Positions 5,773 to 8,002 of a DNA stretch of 8,002 bases are shown here, one piece after another. Each line of letters opens with the position of its first letter. Positions within the stretch are counted from its first letter, which is position 1. The stretch spans positions 1-8,002 of the forward strand of contig VSOH01000064.1 of the NCBI GenBank assembly GCA_009774735.1, given 5' to 3'. The notes under the pieces were generated by a model. The model did not search any database, was not told the origin of the DNA, and was given only the letters and a program-made list of their open reading frames with translations. Position numbers and translations under genes: made by a program. The stretch comes from Clostridiales bacterium (GTDB taxonomy: Bacteria > Bacillota_A > Clostridia > Oscillospirales > Acutalibacteraceae).

Positions 5773-7884
5773 TTATTTGAATTTTCTGAGTCTTAATGCA
5801 TTGCAGACCACTGTTACTGAGCTTAAACTCATACAGGCAGCGGCAATCATAGGATTGAGAGTCCAGCCGAATATACCGTAAAATACGCCTGCTGCCAACG
5901 GTATACCAAGGCAATTATAGAAGAATGCCCAGAAAAGATTTTCTCTGATATTCTTAAGTGTTTTCTTTGACAATCTTATTGCTTTTGAAACATCTGTCAG
6001 CTTGTCACTTACAAGCACAACGTCTGCAGACTCGATTGCAATGTCGGAGCCTGCGCCTATAGCAATACCTACATCTGCACGTGTAAGAGCAGGGGAATCG
6101 TTGATTCCGTCACCAATCATTGCAACGGTTTTACCATTGTCAATCAGCTCCTTGATTTTCTTTTCCTTATCATCAGGCATAGCAGAGGCAATAAAATTTT
6201 TAATACCTACCTGCTGTGTTATTGCGTAAGCTGTTATTTCGTTGTCACCTGTAATCATAATTGTATCAAGCTTAATGTTTTCGATAGCCTCCTTTGCATC
6301 CTCTTTGATTTTGTCAGCAACGGCTACCGTACATAAATACTCGTCATTACAGGTGAACATTATTGCAGTCTTGCCGCTATATGAGTATTGGTTATCAGTA
6401 AATCCTGTAAGCTTGCTGTTTCCGGCTTTATAGGTTTTCCCGTTTATGGTTGCAACAATTCCTTTGCCGATAATGTATTCACTGCTTTCAATAGGGATAA
6501 GCTTTGCATTCTTGTTCTTGCAGTAATTACATATTGCGGATGAGAGCGGATGGTCAGATATATTTTCAATACTGTAAATAATATCCAGGTCGGCATTTTC
6601 AGTAACATCCGTTACAAACATTTCACCCTGAGTAATGGTTCCTGTTTTATCAAAAACAATAGTGTTGCATTTGCCGAGATTTTCAAGTGCCGTGGCATCC
6701 TTGAATAAAATTCCGTTTTCTGCACCCTTTCCTGTTCCAATCATTATTGCACAGGGTGTAGCGAGTCCCAATGCACACGGGCAGCTTATCACAAGCACAG
6801 AAACACCGATAGAGAAAGCAAATTCAAATCCTTTTCCTATGATAAGCCAAACGGCAAATGCGATAATAGCTATAACAATAACCACAGGCACGAAGATAGA
6901 GGCTATTTTGTCAGCAAGTCTTTGTGCAGGAGCTTTTGATGATGAGGCTTCTTCAACCAATGCAATGATTCTTGAAAGTGTTGATTCGTCACCGACGGCT
7001 GTTGCTTTGAAAACAAATGTACCGTTTTTATTGACCGTTCCGCTTATTACTTTATCATTAACTGTTAAATCAACAGGAACACTTTCACCTGTTACGGCAC
7101 TTTGATCAATAGAGCCGCTGCCTTTAACAATAATTCCGTCAACAGCAATTCTCATACCGGGTTTGACAACCACAAGGTCATCCTTGCTTATCATTGAAGA
7201 TTCGATTTCCGTTTCAATGTTGTCTTTTAATACAATTGCTTTTTCAGGCACAAGATCAATCAGCGAATTGATCGCATCCTTCGTTTTTCCCTTACTGATT
7301 GTTTCAAGATATTTTCCGACTGTTATAAGTGCAAGTATCATGCCGGCTGACTCAAAATAAAGATGTCCCTCATCAAAGAATATCAGGGAAATCATACTAT
7401 AAATAAAAGATGCTCCTGAGCCGATTGCAACAAGACTGTCCATATTCGGATTCAGCTTGAGCAGTGATTTGAAGCCGTTAGTAAAGAATTTATGATTTAC
7501 AATCATGATAGGTATAAGAAAAAACAATTGACCGATTGCATTGGGAATATGCTCTTCCAATATCCACGGCAGACTGTAGCCAAGCATATGTGCCATTGAA
7601 AGATACATAAGAAAAATCAAGAAAATGACAGATACAATGACTCTCGTTTTCATATTTTTTATATCTTCCGTATTGTCTGACTTTTCCAGCTTGAATATTT
7701 TACAGCCATATCCGGCTTTTTTTACTGCGTTTATAATATCCTTTGTATCACAGTCATAGTCAGCCGTCATTGTGCCGGCAAGCAGGTTGACATTGACCTC
7801 ATTTGACAGGGGGGCAACAGCTTTTTCAACTCTTGCTGAGCAGGCGGCACAGCTCATTCCTGTGACAATAAATTTTTGATTCAT
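5773..7884 (-). CDS. copA: Copper-exporting P1B-type ATPase, CopA type
   Basis: This 703-residue pump moves Cu(I) out of the cytosol at the cost of ATP. One heavy-metal-binding domain at the N-terminus carries GMSCAAC (9-15), with Cys12 and Cys15 binding copper. Helices follow at about 82-102, 116-134, 149-170 and 175-193. The actuator domain has TGES (265-268). The metal-binding helix holds CPC (368-370). The phosphorylation site is DKTGT (Asp412), the nucleotide-binding domain has the P1B-specific HP (445-446), and the hinge is GDGIND (591-596). YN at 656-657 and MSLSS at 685-689 in the last two helices are the Cu(I)-specific residues, so zinc or cadmium transport is unlikely. Length is normal for a single-HMA enzyme and nothing is missing. 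The ATG at 7884 has GAGGT 10 nt upstream. It converges on the FRG gene. No CopZ chaperone or CsoR/CopY gene is in view, though one could begin just past the right edge. Confidence 0.97.
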   Translation of the reverse strand: MNQKFIVTGMSCAACSARVEKAVAPLSNEVNVNLLAGTMTADYDCDTKDIINAVKKAGYGCKIFKLEKSDNTEDIKNMKTRVIVSVIFLIFLMYLSMAHMLGYSLPWILEEHIPNAIGQLFFLIPIMIVNHKFFTNGFKSLLKLNPNMDSLVAIGSGASFIYSMISLIFFDEGHLYFESAGMILALITVGKYLETISKGKTKDAINSLIDLVPEKAIVLKDNIETEIESSMISKDDLVVVKPGMRIAVDGIIVKGSGSIDQSAVTGESVPVDLTVNDKVISGTVNKNGTFVFKATAVGDESTLSRIIALVEEASSSKAPAQRLADKIASIFVPVVIVIAIIAFAVWLIIGKGFEFAFSIGVSVLVISCPCALGLATPCAIMIGTGKGAENGILFKDATALENLGKCNTIVFDKTGTITQGEMFVTDVTENADLDIIYSIENISDHPLSSAICNYCKNKNAKLIPIESSEYIIGKGIVATINGKTYKAGNSKLTGFTDNQYSYSGKTAIMFTCNDEYLCTVAVADKIKEDAKEAIENIKLDTIMITGDNEITAYAITQQVGIKNFIASAMPDDKEKKIKELIDNGKTVAMIGDGINDSPALTRADVGIAIGAGSDIAIESADVVLVSDKLTDVSKAIRLSKKTLKNIRENLFWAFFYNCLGIPLAAGVFYGIFGWTLNPMIAAACMSLSSVTVVCNALRLRKFK

Positions 7885-7894
7885 ATATAATCAT

Positions 7895-7899
7895 ACCTC
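7895..7899 (-). promoter_or_regulatory. Ribosome binding site of copA
   Basis: Reads GAGGT on the minus strand, 10 nt before the ATG at 7884. An ATG at 7894-7892 is closer but out of frame with copA. Confidence 0.6.
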
Positions 7900-7933
7900 A
7901 CAATCATCATAATCCTACTAAAAGGATAGGAAT

Positions 7934-7961
7934 ATAATAACATATTTATTTAATTTGTCAA
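7934..7961 (-). promoter_or_regulatory. Sigma-A promoter of copA
   Basis: On the minus strand: a perfect TTGACA (7961-7956), a 16-bp spacer and TATTAT (7939-7934, 5 of 6 matches). The start point would be near 7927, leaving a leader of about 42 nt. The -35 is inside an inverted repeat, so a repressor bound there would block RNA polymerase. Confidence 0.7.
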
Positions 7962-7975
7962 TACTTAATTGACAA
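7955..7975. promoter_or_regulatory. Perfect inverted repeat overlapping the copA -35, possible operator
   Basis: Arms TTGTCAAT (7955-7962) and ATTGACAA (7968-7975) with a 5-nt spacer ACTTA. Each arm holds a TTGACA hexamer, one facing copA and one facing right. It is not the classical CopY cop box (TACAnnTGTA) and lacks the GC-rich centre usual for CsoR sites, so the regulator is not identified. Confidence 0.55.
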
Positions 7976-7997
7976 TTATTATTTGTTGTGTTAATGT
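7969..7997 (+). promoter_or_regulatory. Candidate divergent promoter pointing out of the window
   Basis: TTGACA (7969-7974), a 17-bp spacer and TAATGT (7992-7997, only 3 of 6 matches). It would drive a gene starting beyond 8002. The weak -10 keeps this tentative. Confidence 0.35.
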
Positions 7998-8002
7998 GTA
8001 CA

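Noticed and set aside
5527..5796. Plus-strand open frame of 89 codons downstream of the FRG gene
   Set aside because: The start codon lies inside the terminator hairpin, there is no ribosome binding site, and it overlaps the end of copA on the other strand.
6635..7105. 156-codon plus-strand frame opposite copA
   Set aside because: It is antisense to the conserved ATPase core; its Ala/Ser/Pro/Thr-rich composition is typical of an antisense shadow.
7997..8002. TGTACA palindrome at the right edge as half of a CopY cop box
   Set aside because: The cop box is TACAnnTGTA; this 6-bp palindrome does not match it and is cut by the window end.
1..8002. CRISPR array, tRNA, rRNA, insertion sequence or prophage remnant
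   Set aside because: I found no regularly spaced direct repeats, no tRNA cloverleaf, no transposase or integrase motifs and no terminal inverted repeats with target duplication.

Overview
The window comes from an AT-rich bacterium, most likely a Firmicute of class Clostridia (gut Oscillospiraceae/Ruminococcaceae-like). The signs are strong purine-rich Shine-Dalgarno sites, near-consensus sigma-A promoters, AT-rich codon use, an oxygen-sensitive type of Fe-S/flavin enoate reductase, and a zinc-ribbon membrane protein of a kind I associate with clostridia. The taxonomic call is an inference; there is no rRNA or marker gene here.

Layout from left to right. (1) Positions 1-619, minus strand: the first ~206 residues of a sugar/cation symporter of the GPH (MelB-like) family, cut by the window edge. 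(2) A 196-bp divergent promoter region. (3) 816-1727, plus: an uncharacterised zinc-ribbon, four-helix membrane protein with a charged coiled-coil tail, followed by a hairpin terminator. (4) 1822-2376, plus: a small two-helix membrane protein with a lysine-rich tail, with its own near-perfect promoter and a hairpin after it. (5) 2437-4509, plus: a 690-residue old-yellow-enzyme/2,4-dienoyl-CoA reductase type FMN/4Fe-4S/FAD oxidoreductase. Only 15 bp later, (6) 4525-5484, plus: an FRG-domain protein, probably in the same transcript. (7) 5509-5538: a strong hairpin that can terminate both strands, followed by about 230 bp with no convincing gene. (8) 5773-7884, minus: a CopA-type Cu(I) P-type ATPase. 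(9) 7885-8002: its promoter, with a perfect inverted repeat whose two arms each carry a -35-like TTGACA pointing in opposite directions.

The genes do not form one pathway. There are three functional blocks: sugar uptake leaving to the left, a middle plus-strand block of two envelope proteins and a flavoenzyme-FRG pair, and copper export converging on that block from the right. I see no clear new defence or mobile system. The parts most worth following up are the flavoenzyme-FRG pairing, the two adjacent unknown membrane proteins, and the palindromic divergent promoter at the right edge.
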